Below the pieces are notes generated by a model that saw only the letters and a program-made list of their open reading frames with translations, ran no database searches and was not told the DNA's origin. From Spongilla lacustris (lineage: Eukaryota; Porifera; Demospongiae; Spongillida; Spongillidae), in NCBI GenBank assembly GCA_949361645.1, contig OX442430.1, positions 1,349,856 through 1,413,855 on the forward strand: DNA of 64,000 nucleotides. Direction: 5' to 3'. The position numbers and the translations under genes are program-made. Position 1 is the stretch's first letter. Each line of letters opens with the position of its first letter. Below, one piece after another: positions 1-12,479 of the stretch.

Positions 1-100
1 ATCCTACCAAACCTAACTTGAACATACTGTACCTTGTTTCCTTGCTTTTTGCACCACCAATCCTACATACCACCAATCACTTTCTCGATAGAGAAGGTTT
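1..100. repeat. Half copy of the 12.2-kb terminal-inverted-repeat element
   Basis: Bases 1-95 closely match 12,383-12,480: both contain a run like 'ccttgctttttgcaccacca' followed by 'tcctaca'. An inverted version lies at 12,219-12,263. This is therefore one end of a short dispersed element cut by the window edge. It lies just 3' of the last mind bomb exon seen here, probably in an intron or the 3' flank. Confidence 0.6.
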
Positions 101-534
101 TGATTTACTTGTATATATATATATATATATAAGGCGCTGAATTCTTTAAAACATGCTCTTTTTTTGCTTGTCTTTGGACATTTTGGTGGAATTTTATAAA
201 TCCAGTACAAATGAAGTAGCATGCTTAGCGTTCAGTAAATGTATGGCTAATAAAGAAATTCAGTTCCTGATAGCAAACAGGTTTCCACCTTGTTTCATAT
301 TTTCTGTTCATTATAAAACAATTCATATGTGTGTACACAACAAATAAACATAACAAAGCCCATCATATAACAAGTCAGATTAAACATAGGTCAGTTAGTG
401 GTGGGAACAAGGCAATATATGTGATACTAGTAAGTGCTAAGGTATGCACTTTGTACCGGTATCCAGTATAGGTATAGTAATGGCTGAATATTGTCTGATG
501 ACCAATAACAATCATTTCATTAATATCTGCATAC

Positions 535-3500
535 CTTTTTACTCCTTTGAACTGGGTAATGGTATCAGCGTATTCATTTGGGCACAAATGCAAAAAAGAC
601 TTTCCTTTCTGGTTGCTAATCTCCATATTGGAACCCTCTTGGGTCATAAAACATGCCCAAATGATTCTGCTGGCTGTTTCCGCATCTGATGGAAGCTTGG
701 ATTGAGATTGGAGTTTGTCTTTAATCTTTGAGAAATTGAATGGAACAAATGTGTCAGAAACATATATTATGTATAATGTACCTTAAGCAGCTGAGGTGTA
801 TCATTTGATGGTGCTGCCATCTTTGGTAGCACAAAGGCATAATGTAGTGGAGTATCTCCATCCTTGTCTACAGCATTTATATCTGCACCATAGCCAACCA
901 GCTGCTCTGCCACCACCAGGTGTCCAGCAATCAGAGCTACATGCAGAGCTGTTTGTTCACGTGCATTCTTCACATTAAGGTCACAGTGTTCCTAATGTTT
1001 GAACAGAAATGGCATATGAAATTATTATCATGCTAAAAAGTACTAGCAATTTTTGCGGGCTACAAGATTCAATTATACTTATTAATACTGTGGCACAATA
1101 AATTCCATTTTTAGTACTTTTATGCAACATCAATAGTTTATATTTTGATTCATATGATGGAGGTTTTTGTAATTTATTATAATTGAGCTTATACTATTAT
1201 GTGTTGAAAGAAACCAAAAAGTCTTATACCTATCATTCAAAATATTTCCAAAAGGCTGGTGAGGAATCTCATGTGCCGCCTGTAACCGAATATAAACTGC
1301 TTATGTGTGTGAAGTTGTAACAAGTTCACAACGTGGAATTGAAACATTCTTGATGAGAAGTTGGGTATGATGAGATTTTGAAGGCGTAAAACCAGGTAAA
1401 CCAAATGTTTGAAGATGCCCATTTATATGGCAGTACAACTTGCATGCACTATGTATTGTCTAATTCAATTCATAGTACATAGTACAAGGTCACAGTGAAT
1501 AATTATTACATTGCCACAACTCACTGAAGCAGCCAGAACATTGACAACATAGATGTTGCCATTCAGAGCAGCCAAATGCAGCATTGTATATCCATCATCT
1601 TTCTTGTTGTTGATAAATTGCGGGGTGAGTTTGATGAACATCTCAACAACACTGCAGAAGTAATATATTTTGAAATTTATTCATATGCAATGATTATGAG
1701 TACATGTAATACGTCTAAGAATAACAGTGGAGATCTACGGTTGCTGTGGTGCAGAAGACCAGGGCCCAGGTCTCTCTTTTCAGCTTCTCTTCTCGTTTTG
1801 CCCTTGTGAGAGCTAATACAAGACCATTTCATTCTTAGTCTACACCATTAATTAATCGTGCATCTGTGAGTGAGGGCACTGGCTTCGGGTAGCAGTGTGA
1901 TGTGATGTGACTACATGTCTGTATTTATGTGCTTATCTTTCAATAATAGTCACAATAATCTTTTTTTTTTAATAATAATAAAATCAAATATATTTTAACT
2001 TATACTATTTCAATCATATTTACAATACAAAAATAATACGTAATACACACAACACCCTACAGTTAATTAAATTTTAAGATGGGAGCCACCTGGAGAGGAT
2101 CGCTGTCGCATTCGCTCTCACCAAGGTTTAGCCTACTGTACAGCTCAGACAGCACAGCTGATTTAGTTTTGCCCGATGTTATGGCAAGACGGGAGGCAAG
2201 CATTTTAAACGAATCTATGGCTTTTTTTCCCCAAGCACCATACGACTCTGCAACCAGAGTTATGCAACACCACCCCAAGGCATTGCATTTGGGGTCATTT
2301 TCTGTGTGTTTATGCTCTTCAGTGGACAACGCAGCTGCCCCAGCTGACAACCCCGCTACTGATACAATTTTAGGATTTAGCGGTGATGTCACTGAGATAT
2401 CAAAGGCAGCTGGTTTGCCAAGGGCCCAATTGGGTAGCAAAATGTCTGCGGGGCGTGAGTAGTCGTGGTCTGAAGTAAGGTTGCAACCCATCTCCACCTT
2501 CACACTCAAGTGGGCTCTACGGCAAGTCTCCACCAACACATTGCGCAGTTGGTTGTGACGGGTGACCACGTCTCCTCCTTTTCTACATGTCGTGGCGGGG
2601 TGACCAAGGGGATCTAATGCACTGCTTGGGCATAGGGCACATTGGGAACCATTAGAGGTGTCCAAACCAAGCCACCACTTGACAGCTACCTGGAATACTG
2701 AAGGCTCAAGATGAAGGCCGAGACCTTCAGAAGGGACTACAGACAGCCATGAAGCAGCATGTGGGGATGAGACAGACAACAGATGAGCCTTATCAGCAAC
2801 AGAAGAAGCAATCAGGATGCTATTGAACTGATGGATATCAATCTTGCTTGAAAGTTGCTTTTGATGGACTGGAGATGAAACTAAACAATCAGTCTGAATT
2901 GCATCCAAAGGATATACGGATGCATTAAATGTCTGTACTGCATGCGAGAGATGGTGGTCTGATATGGAGCCATAGCCAGAGGAGCATAGAGATGCATTGA
3001 ATGCTACAGGTAAGTGGCGGGACAGAGACCTCATGCCCCCACCCTCCTTTGCTTAGGCTTAGCTGGGCTTGCTGCCAGGCAACATCAGTTGTATCAACTG
3101 CAGTGCATGATGAAAAACATCTACAAACATCTTCATCAAAAAGCTCAAGAGAAGCCATAACAAGCGAAGGAGGAGTGGCACGGGCTAGATGTGCAAGCCA
3201 ACAGAACCCGCCACACATACGCAAGAGCGTTAAAGCAACCCGAGGGTCCACTGCACCAACTTCCTCAAGTCTTTCAAGTGGAGGTCTTGCCTCTAACCTC
3301 TTCCTGGAGACAAAGGCTGAGCAAAAATCTTTATCACCTATTAGAATTCCCAAGATCTCAATGTTGGGATTGCGAGACTGTTTCATGTCAGATGGGAAAG
3401 AGCTCAGATCGCTTTGGCTGAAGAGCTCACATTTTGACACATTCACAAAGAGGCCAAGTGTTGGACCAATACCTTTGATGAATGCCAGTGCCCTATGTAC

Positions 3501-6500
3501 TGCAGATATGGGACCAGCCAGCACTCCATCATCATGATACCAGGCATCAAACTGAAGATGTGAACAAACCTCATCTTTAGTGATAACAGAAATTAGTAAG
3601 TTCAAGACCAGGTCAAAAAAAAGAGGTCCTAGTGGGTCCCCTTGCTGAACTCCAGATTCAGACTGCAGGTGACCCATTGTGTGCCATAACAAAGGATGTT
3701 GCTCATAGCACCAACAGGCCCAAGGGAGTAACTCTGGAAAGTGATTTTTAACTTCAATCAAGAGAGCTTGATGTGACACCAAATTAAATGCGTTCTTCAG
3801 ATCTACCTTAGGAACAACAAATTCAGTGTCATTCCAATGCTCCTCAACACATCTCCTCAGCCCATGAGCAATTTTCTCTGTGCCAAAAGGGCATGCCACA
3901 CCAAATTGATGTGGATGAAAAAACTCTGCTGCCTTGCATTTCACTGCAGCACAGACACTTTCCTGTCAGGCGGCGGAGGGTTTCTCCAAGAGCAATGGGC
4001 CGAACATCCAGGGGGCAATCAGGCTTAGATTTATTCAATGCAGCCAGGTTTCCACCAGCGAGGAAGACAGAAAGTTGAGATGGGGCTCTTCCTGATGCAA
4101 GAAGATGAACAACTGCCTTGAGAGAAGACAGAACTGCCGTCTGAATAGGAGAGTCTGCTACATCAATGAGATGCTGGACACGGAGACCAGTAGGCCCAGC
4201 AGCAGTGAGTTTAGGAAATGATCTCAAAATTGCCATTATGTTAACACTACTGGGAATGCTAACATCAAATTCAGGTGCAGTAGGTTCACACTTGGGGTGC
4301 TTTGTAGGTAGCAACTTCCATGTCTCTTCAGAATATGGTGCAACACCTGATGAAACTAATGCCTGACATGCCTTACCATAAAGACCATCTTGGGCAAGGG
4401 AGATTGCTGAGATCACCTGTTGTTTTGAAGAGCTGTCCTTGGCATGATACAATCGGTTGGATGGTAAAGCACGGGCCCTTGCCATCCTCCACAATTCACT
4501 GAAGCTATCCTTTAACCAAAGGTCACAAAGAGCCTCAATAGGGACTGGTTTATTATGACGGCCTCCTCGCTTAGCACTTGGAAGGATGCACTTTGGAAGC
4601 ATTAAAAGCTTCAACCAGGAATCTAAGGAGTTCTCAGAAACAACCCTCTGTAAGGATGAAGAGAGAGCTCTTGCGAAGGCATGCTTAGCTCGGTTAGGAA
4701 TAAATCGTATGGTGGCACATTTGAGGCTGAAAACCTCCTCTAGGGAACGTAATACATCTGGTGGAAGAGCAGCACTGGAGTTTAAATTATAGGACTGGCT
4801 ACCAGGGGAGGCTAATACATATGATGTAAATGATATACATTTCAGACTGTGTGAGGACTGACGGGACAAGGCAACCAACTCTGAACAATGATGGCAAATA
4901 TAAAGACGTTTTTTTCCAGCAACCAGGTGTTAGGGACATCACCAGGAAAAATCCCTTATGCATTAGCACATAATAATCTGATTAAACAAAAGCCAGGACA
5001 TTCTTTGCTGATGGGATATTAAACCCACATGTACCATCAAACCACACATCTGCTAGCTACTGAAGTCATGAAAACAATAAAAAAGAGCCTATGAGCAACA
5101 TATTAGAGCTGTTGAACATGCATCCGTCACCCCTACCAGTAATGTGCCTTCAACTGCCTGAAGAAAGGGTAAAATCACTACCACTACATATATCAACCTT
5201 GCAGATAGGTTGGCATCAAAGTGGGGATTGCCCTACAGGACTCTTGGGATGTTTGGCTGATAGCTTTGTCCATGTATCCTCAATATTGGGAACTAGGACG
5301 TAAGGATCTGGCTAGCCTTTCCAAGAATGCATTGCTTCGGTGATCCTCTTTTCATTTACAACAGTGGAAGAAGACCAAGGGCCATGACGTGACACATGCT
5401 GTTTGGTACAAGCCCAGTGGGAAGCAAACTGACCACACTCCCAGGACTCACACAGCAGTTTGATGTCGGTAGGGTGGTGATGATGACCATGGCATGGGGC
5501 AGAGGGAAGGACATATTTTGGAAGCATAAGAGTTTAATCCATGAGTCAACCGTGTTATTGTATAGGATTTTGGATAGGATTTATGCTAGAGCACGTGCAA
5601 AATGTCTTGGATGGATTCAAAAAAATTGTTGGGCACTTCTGACTGAATACCTCATCCAGAGTAGGTAGGCTATTTAGAGGCAGGGAAGGAAGGGTGGGAG
5701 AGCTCTGAAGCTGCGAGGAAAAATTACTGCAGCACCGTTTATGGTGAGACAAAGACTGAGAAGAGGATACAAGTTGGCGGCAGCGAGGACAGATGAAGAG
5801 GCCTTGTTTATTAAGCCAAGTGGTAGGAACCTCACCAGAAAAGATACCATGCGCGTGTTGTTGCATGTGAGAGTGCCACATGGAGGGGGCGTGGCAACCC
5901 TGAACTGTGCAAGGCGATCTGCACACTGCGACGTGAGGATTGACTGCTGATGAAGAAGGCTGCACGGAGGTGCTTGACGCAAAATGGTCTGGGTCATCTG
6001 GGATCGTCGGGTCTCATTGCACAAGCTGTGGTTGGTTTAGTGATGTTGAAATTGGATGCTGCGGGGGACGGATGTACACTATTACTGAATGTTGTGACGA
6101 TGGCTGGTCATGAACAGGAGAGGCTTAGAATTTTGGGATAAAGGCTGCAACAAACCAGATGACAATGAAGGTTGCACCTGCTCTGTTGATGATGACAGCT
6201 GCCCTGGACATACCGATAGAGGTAACTGTGGCGGAAGAAGGAGCAGATCCTCCTGCGGAAGGAACTGAGGGGAGGCGTGTGAGGTTGACACCAATGAATA
6301 TGATGGTGATGGTGACCGCAAATTAGTCGCAGTGCTAGATGAATTAGAACAGGAACCGCGTCCACGCTTCTCTTTTATGCAAAAGCACGGCTTACAACAT
6401 GCATTGGGGTCATTACATTTACAGCAAGGCCTGCTAAGGGAATTGGATTTCCATTCCTGTTGCACCCGCAAATTTCCTCAACCTCCATTTTCATTTGTTT

Positions 6501-9500
6501 CTTATTACTTACATGTATCATTATTAAAATTACAAAACAAAACTTTTTAAAATCAAATAAAGTAATTGTTTCTTTGTATGTGTAATTCTTGTCAATTATA
6601 CCCACAGATGATTAATAAAGGGACCAATGTAATGAGGTGGGTGGTTAACTTTGGTTTTCAGGCGAGGACTGATCTGGCAAGGATCGCACTGATATTTGAT
6701 TGAACCAGAATGAACTGTTCATAATTTATGTTAATTTCCAAAACCAATGTGGTGTCGACCACTGACGCAGCATTGGATCACTACTTATAGATCAAGTAAG
6801 TGATGTAGTGGACATTCACATTTCTGATCTCGGTAAAATCTTTTAGCACATGGGCAAAAAACCAATGCTTCAACTGCCATACGATTATAATTCAAAAAGA
6901 AAATTTATCCATATTACACATGCTTGATGCATTGCATGCACTGAAGCATATGTTTTTTTTTTCAATCAGTTTATATGCTACTACATCCTTAAACATTGTA
7001 AATTACTTACGATGTTGATCCTTTTCTAGCAGCTAAATGCATTGCTGTGAAGCCTTTTTCATTTCTTGTAGTAGGAATTGCACCACCTTCCAAGAGTGTT
7101 GAAATGCATTCAGGTTTATCTTTTAGTACTGCAAAGTGAAGAGCTGTGTCTCCATCGGCATCCTGTGTGCAGATTTTGAAAATTGTGCTACATTTGTATA
7201 TGATGTAAGCTAAGGATTGCATTTACCTGCTGCTGAGGATCTATGTTTGGTCGTTTCAATAACAGTTTTGCCACTTTTTTATGTCCCTTTGCTACAGCTA
7301 TCATCAGAGGTGTGATGTCTCTGTTGTTTTTTGCATTGACATTTGCTCCAGCGTATAGCAAAGGTTCCACAATTTCTTCATTATCCCTAAAATAAAATAA
7401 TTGAGAAAAATTCTTATTACATATGTGCAGCTATTAAATGGAACCCTATGCACAAATGTTTGCAGCAATACCTTTGAGCAGTTAGATGAAGTGGTGTGTC
7501 TCCATCTTCATCCTTAAAAGATAATTAGGTTACTTGATATGCAAGACCCCTCCCCCAACATAACTGCCCTCACTATTAAGCATGTGCACAGCTATGTCAT
7601 TCCTAAATATATTCATTCTTCATTTACTTTGCTCTTAATTGCGACAATTATTAATTATCATTGATAAATTCCTAATCAATCCACACAGTTTGAATAGAGC
7701 TCCAGTATTTTTGTTGGATCATCAAGATGTAGTAAGAAGAAACAAAAACATCCTTCAAAACATGTGAGGTGTTCTATTTGCCATCATTGTGGTATTGTGT
7801 AGTGTAATGTACTTACCTTTATTTCCAAGTTTGGTTTAAACTCCAGAATGACTTTTAATACATTTACATCATTTTTAGCCACTGCACAGTGAAGGGCTGA
7901 CTTGTTGGAAATTTGCACATTGACCTGGATAAATATGTATGCAAGTTTGTTGCAATAGACTGTTAAGGAATCTTTCAGTTTGTTCACCAGCATCCATGAA
8001 TATTGAGCATAGCCCATAAAATGTTACCCTTTTTAAATATATTCATTGTGAAAGTGAGGCATTGTAATGCTGATCCATGATGTTTGTTTTGTATTACAGC
8101 CAGTCCTCCTCTCTTCCCATCTCCAATGTGCATGGTAAAATACATATAGTTTATGTCACAACTGAGGATTCACAGTAATAAAATCCTTATTGGTACTAAG
8201 TGCTAGTTCAAATAGTTTGGGCACTTCTGGATGGTTTCAGTGTTCTCTCACTAAACGTATTGAAATCAATGTGATTCGTTAATGCATTGTAAATTCTTAC
8301 TGCTTAGGGTAGTGGACTTGAAATACCTAATGGACCATTTAAACTTCAGCACTCTTGTTTACATAATACCGCACTAAACTCGTAAGTACAATTCACCGAA
8401 TATACACAGATTTCTTATTTGTTGTAAGTTTTACTTGTACATGTAGCTTAATTTAATATTTAATTTTTTTGTTTTTCACTGACTAATGCACGCTTTAACA
8501 CATGCAGCTTTCATACCAGTTCTGGATTTGACTGTAATAATTTTCTAACTTCATCTGCTTCTCCAGAAATAGCTGATTTGAGTAACTTCCTTGCCTTCGA
8601 TGCCATATCTGTGTGTTTGTGTGTTATAAATTGTTTAGCTACAGCAATGCGATGTACCATTTCAATTATATAAGTGGATGACATTAGTGATACTTCACAT
8701 CATATAATTCTTTAATATTCGTACCTGCTTACCTTATTCTAAGCTTTGTAAATTAAAAGTAGTTTTTTGTGGGGTTTTTTGTGCCAAGTGCATTTGAAAT
8801 ATATTGTACACCCATCACATCGGTTTTCAGTTCTTAGTTCCTATGATGCTTATCTATTGTACTGTAGCAAGCTTTTAAGATTCCTTGGACTTAGTTATTA
8901 TGAGCCTCGAGTAAAAAGCTTGGTGCTCTAAGACAAGATAGTATGACATTTATGATAGAAGATGAATAAATGTATATTTTATTTTATTTTATCTTGTGAA
9001 CATCTCAAAAACAAATATAATAAAGTCATGTCTCCTCTTGCAACAAAATGCATAAAAATGAATTATTTAGTGCTGTACACTGAAAATCCAATAACTTTTA
9101 AGATTGCTTTCTTGAATTTGCATTTTATTGGCCTAATCATTTAGTTGCAATTATGTCACACTAACATGCTGCTTTAAATACCATCATATCAATACCTAGT
9201 GTCATCTCTTCTTTTGATGCCGAGTCTTTATTTACTGGTGTCAGGCACAGTGGGTTAAAGGCCCACATATCACTTCTGAAAATAACTGCCACATCTCCAT
9301 CTTTGTCCACTCTCAGTACTTTACCAGTTTGACCCATACTCTACAAAATATCATAAATTGATCAGTAAGAGTCCAAGCAGGTATTATTAACTTACTTTTG
9401 CCATGTCATCAACCCACCCTCCATGACCTTCTTGCAAGCGGCGCACTTTGTTAGCATCATCCAGTACACGCACCATGTCACCAGGGTTAAACTGTGTACA

Positions 9501-11690
9501 TCACACAATTAATGATTATGTTTTATGTGACATACATGTACAGAAGTACTTGCCTTCTGCGGTGAATCCTTTTTTGCTAAGCACAGTGGATTAAAGGTCC
9601 ACGTGTCACCAGAGACAGAAACTTTTACATCTCCATCTTCATCCACAAACAACACGTTGCCAGTTTGTCCAATACTCTACAAAGTTTACACATGCTCAGT
9701 AGTAAAAACGATCTTTTTTAAAAGTATAGTCATCATGTTTAGAGTCAATAGTGGACTGTAATGAAATATAAACATAAACATACCGTTGACATGGAGTCAA
9801 CCCAGTCTCCATGACCTTTTTGCAGGTGTTGCACAAGATCAGCATCATTAAGTACATGAACCACGTCACCAGGGTTAAACTACATGCATATGGCTTGGTT
9901 AATTATAATACACAGACAAATGATTAGCATACTCACCTTCTCCTTATTTGCTGGTATCAAGCACAATGGATTATAGGTCCATGAGCCCCCACTGACTTCA
10001 ATCTTTACATCACCATCACTGTCTACACTCACAACTTTACCAGTCTGTCCAATACTCTGGGGAATGACTATGATCAATACTGCTCCACTGAATATCTAAT
10101 TACCCCTCATATACCTTGGACATGGGCTCAGCCCAGCCTCCATGCCCACTTTGCAGGCGGCGCACAATTTGTACATCATCCAGTACACAAACTTTGTCTC
10201 CGGGGTTAAACTGTACATAACAAAAAATAAAGGACAGGGTTATAAGTACCCGTATACAAAAAACATTGGTTTATAAATAAAAACTTTGATAAAGACATTT
10301 ATGAATGAGATTCTTAATGGTGAAAACTCAAAGATACTGCATACTGTATGGCATGACCTTTTTCATGGCAAGCAACAGCACAATTTAACACTGGCCTCAG
10401 AATATGTAATGTATTGCAATCATTTAACTGCTAACAGTAAAAGGGACAGTTCACGGGAAAATGATCATTCGCATATACATGTATAAATATAAAGCTATAT
10501 AAATGTCTCGTGTCGGCGATAACTCCCGAACGATAAATGATATTAACTTCCTATTTTTTAACACTTCATACTATTTTTGGGGGTATTGCACTTGCTCCGT
10601 GCCAATTTTGCAGCGTTCGATACCCCCGCCATACCTTTCGGTAAGAGTAACCAAATCGCTTCAAATTCGGTTTGTAGGTAGAGTGGTCCTTTACCTATCG
10701 ATTTGTTCTGTTCGTTCATTTTTATACCATCCGTTACGGAGATAAGTTGAATAAAGTACGTGCACGTTTCCCGCTTGGTTAGCGCCAATGATATAAGCAC
10801 CGCCTCGACTCCCCATACATTGAGCGGGACTCAATTTTGCCCAAATGATTGGCGCGAAAACGTTTATCTTCGTAACGGATGGCACAAAAATTAACGAAAA
10901 GATCAAATCGATAGGTGAAGGACCGCTCTATCTTCAAACCGAATTTGAAGCGATTTGATTACTCCTACCTTTGAACCCAGTGCGATATCGGACGTTGCAC
11001 AACCGGCACGGAGCAATTGCAATACCCCAAAATGTATTTTACCATAATGAAATGGTGTATAGTATGATGTGTTGAAAATAGGAAGTTAATATCGTTATCT
11101 TTCGGGAGTTATCGCGATTCAAACGCGAGGCATTTTTATAACTTTATGTTTATATATGCGAACTATCATTTTCTCGCGAACTGCGAAGGAAATTACCTTT
11201 CTGCATGTAGCAACAGTTGATGTTTCAGAACCAGAAGAGGCTGCAGCAGCAGCAGCGGCCATCACAAGAAGTCTCAACAAATCCAAATCTAGTGTACACA
11301 AATAAGCTTGATCTAGTACATGTGCATTGTCACTACACTAATTGGTTGACGCTTTAGTATGAAATACCTCATTTACCTCCTCCTCCTCCTCTTGCCTCTG
11401 TATCTCCTCTTCCTTCTACAGTACTTGTCAAGCATAGTGGATTGAGTCTCCATACTTTTTCCTCCACAAGGATTACAATATCTCCTGACATATGTATATG
11501 CTTAACTGTTCCAACTTTTCCTAAGCACTGCGCATTGTGAAGAAAGCATCTTACTTTACATTAGTTCCATACATCTGTTGAACCAGGCACTTACTTTTTC
11601 CATGTCATCATTCCAGCCTCCATGACCTTTCTGAAGCTCTCGAGCTGCTGATAGGTCTCTGATGACTTGAACCTTATCACCAACCTTGAA
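535..11690 (-). CDS. Mind bomb-like E3 ubiquitin-protein ligase (partial; 16 exons)
   Basis: Mind bomb proteins ubiquitinate Notch ligands such as Delta and drive their endocytosis in the signalling cell. The usual order is MIB/HERC2-ZZ-MIB/HERC2, REP repeats, ankyrin repeats, RING fingers. Minus-strand exons: 11690-11595, 11527-11377, 11240-11197, 10210-10115, 10056-9937, 9879-9784, 9676-9554, 9491-9396, 9340-9196, 8608-8517, 7924-7817, 7512-7472, 7386-7227, 7162-7011, 1651-1525, 991-782 and 725-535. Every junction keeps the reading frame, which is strong evidence for a real gene. The first nine exons give four REP modules and the remainder ankyrin repeats. The match to mind bomb is closest in the last three exons (KKDDGYTMLHLAALNGN, VKNAREQTALHVA, DKDGDTPLHYA, NQKGKSFLHLCP). 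The last exon ends with two unpaired codon bases, so the RING exons lie before base 1. No N-terminal exons were found above 11,690, and the true start is unknown. A family paralogue such as MIB2 is possible. Confidence 0.85.
2063..5060 (-). pseudogene. Family-B RLE LINE: reverse transcriptase plus R2-type endonuclease (frameshifted)
   Basis: Three overlapping frames carry one ORF: 4878-3844 (upstream and early RT), 3944-2925 (RT core) and 3034-2063 (C-terminal endonuclease). Two frameshifts, near 3,900 and 3,000, break it. RT motifs are present: VDLKNAFN, SGVQQGDPLGPLFF and a YHDD catalytic box. The C-terminus has a C-x2-C...H-x4-C knuckle (CALCPS...GHPATTC), RHN, and RPAD-x14-FD, the layout of R2-type restriction-like endonucleases that nick the target for target-primed reverse transcription. 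A further Cys/His pair precedes the RT, with ICHHC near 4,900. It sits in an intron of the mind bomb-like gene, in the same orientation. The 3' end abuts a T-rich/TAA stretch near 1,960-1,990. Confidence 0.85.
5090..6471 (-). pseudogene. Second family-B LINE copy, 5' part only
   Basis: Broken minus-strand frames repeat the N-terminal part of the neighbouring copy. 6471-6082 encodes a Cys cluster (CCKCNDPNACCKPCFC) and a Ser/Pro/Gln-rich linker. 5965-5555 encodes CPRCRQLVSSSQSLSHHKRC and LDEVFSQKCPTI (LEEVFSLKCATI in the other copy). 5527-5312 encodes MLPKYVLPSA (MLPKCILPSA in the other copy). Homology continues weakly to about 5,090, ends before the RT core, and the complete copy starts just downstream. 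This is either one copy inserted into another or a truncated tandem insertion. Several stops and frameshifts are present. Confidence 0.75.
9492..9553 (-). other. GC-AG intron in the mind bomb-like gene
   Basis: On the minus strand the exon 9676-9554 ends ..CCGCAGAAG and the intron begins GCAAGT instead of GTAAGT. It ends with CAG before FNPGD. A phase-0 join here gives exactly the expected module boundary (41 codons then 32 codons), so the GC donor is needed. The rest of the donor is a perfect U1 match, as is typical of functional GC donors. Confidence 0.75.
10443..11186. mobile_element. 0.74-kb hairpin (foldback) element with GGGACAG-type tips
   Basis: The left part (gggacagttcacgggaaaat, cataactcccgaacg-like words, 'cttcctatttt') is repeated in inverse order on the right (ending near 'attttctcgcgaactgcgaa'). 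The two arms meet near 10,810 and no ORF is found. The same family occurs at 56,059-56,862 and at the tips of both giant foldbacks. It lies in an intron of the mind bomb-like gene, ending about 10 bp from the donor of the exon 11240-11197. Confidence 0.8.
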
Positions 11691-12218
11691 CTGTTCATAG
11701 ATACATAAGTATAATTATTCAATCGCGAAGTGCATGTCAATATAAATAGAGAAGGTCTCTTAACACTATAGCAATAATGATGTCATATATCAGCTGGGGT
11801 GCTTCGTTCAATTATGATTATATCTGCATGTACTTCTATGATTTCTATGTACTGACTGGCTGACTTTTGTACACTCTAAGGCTCGGCCACTTGTGCACAA
11901 TGACAGGAACAATTCACAGTAAATGCTGTAGCAGTGGATTTAATGATTTTGGGGGAAGTTGTGAAAACTGTATTATTATCTCTCATTACAGAAGCCTGAA
12001 TGCGTGAACGAACTTATTATTTAGCGAATTAGAAGAAATCTCTCGTTTTGACTGTGGATTACACAATTTATTGCATTGATTGCCAATCTACTATAGCTTA
12101 ATACATGTTATACCTAATAAATAATATATCCATTGCTGGTCTTTTTTCTATTAATGGCGTTATAATGCATACGATGGAGGTTAAACTGTATCACTGCTCC
12201 CGAGTAAACAATGGAGCT

Positions 12219-12463
12219 GATTTGTGGGATGTAGGATTGGTGGTGCATGCAAAAAGCAATGAAACAAGGTACAGCTTTTAAAGTGACGTCTGGTGTAAGA
12301 TCCTACAACCATAGCAGTCCTAAAAAAATTTCACATGAAGAAGAAGTGTAGAACTGTCAGTTGCAGCTGGTCAGTTGTAGGATCCTATACCAAACCTCAC
12401 TGTAACAGTACTGTACCAAGTTTCCTTGCTTTTTGCACCACCATTCCTACATTCCACAAATTA
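12219..12463. mobile_element. About 250-bp MITE with about 45-bp terminal inverted repeats
   Basis: The left end (gggatgtaggattggtggtg, then gcaaaaagcaatgaaacaaggtac) is mirrored by the right end (gtaccaagtttccttgcttt, then ttgcaccaccattcctacattcc). No coding capacity. Half of the same element begins the window at base 1. Confidence 0.7.
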
Positions 12464-12479
12464 CTTCCTTGAAAGAGAA

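Larger units (their letters stand above)
535..8608 (-). other. Ankyrin-repeat region of the mind bomb-like gene
   Basis: Eight exons encode a run of ankyrin repeats. It opens with KLLKSAISGEADEVRKLL (8608-8517), passes through SALHCAVAKND (7924-7817), DGDTPLHLTAQ (7512-7472), DITPLMIAVAKGHKK (7386-7227) and GFTAMHLAARKGS (7162-7011), and closes with the mind bomb-like exons at 1651-1525, 991-782 and 725-535. In mind bomb proteins ankyrin repeats lie between REP and the RINGs. The 5.4-kb intron between 7011 and 1651 contains the family-B LINE copies in the same orientation as the gene; the other introns here are under 700 bp. Confidence 0.85.
9196..11690 (-). other. Four REP (mib-repeat, SH3-like) modules of the mind bomb-like gene
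   Basis: Each module uses two exons. The first half (96 bp, 32 codons, always beginning FNPGD or FKVGD and ending GHGGWxDxMxK) is followed by a second half beginning SIGQTGKV or similar, with DxDGDV and WxFNPLCL. Modules: 11690-11595 + 11527-11377 + small exon 11240-11197; 10210-10115 + 10056-9937; 9879-9784 + 9676-9554; 9491-9396 + 9340-9196. In vertebrate MIB1 this region binds the Notch-ligand tail. The identical phase-0 exon structure of modules 2-4 indicates growth by tandem exon-pair duplication. Module 1 is the most divergent and has an extra Gly/Ser-rich tail. Confidence 0.85.
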
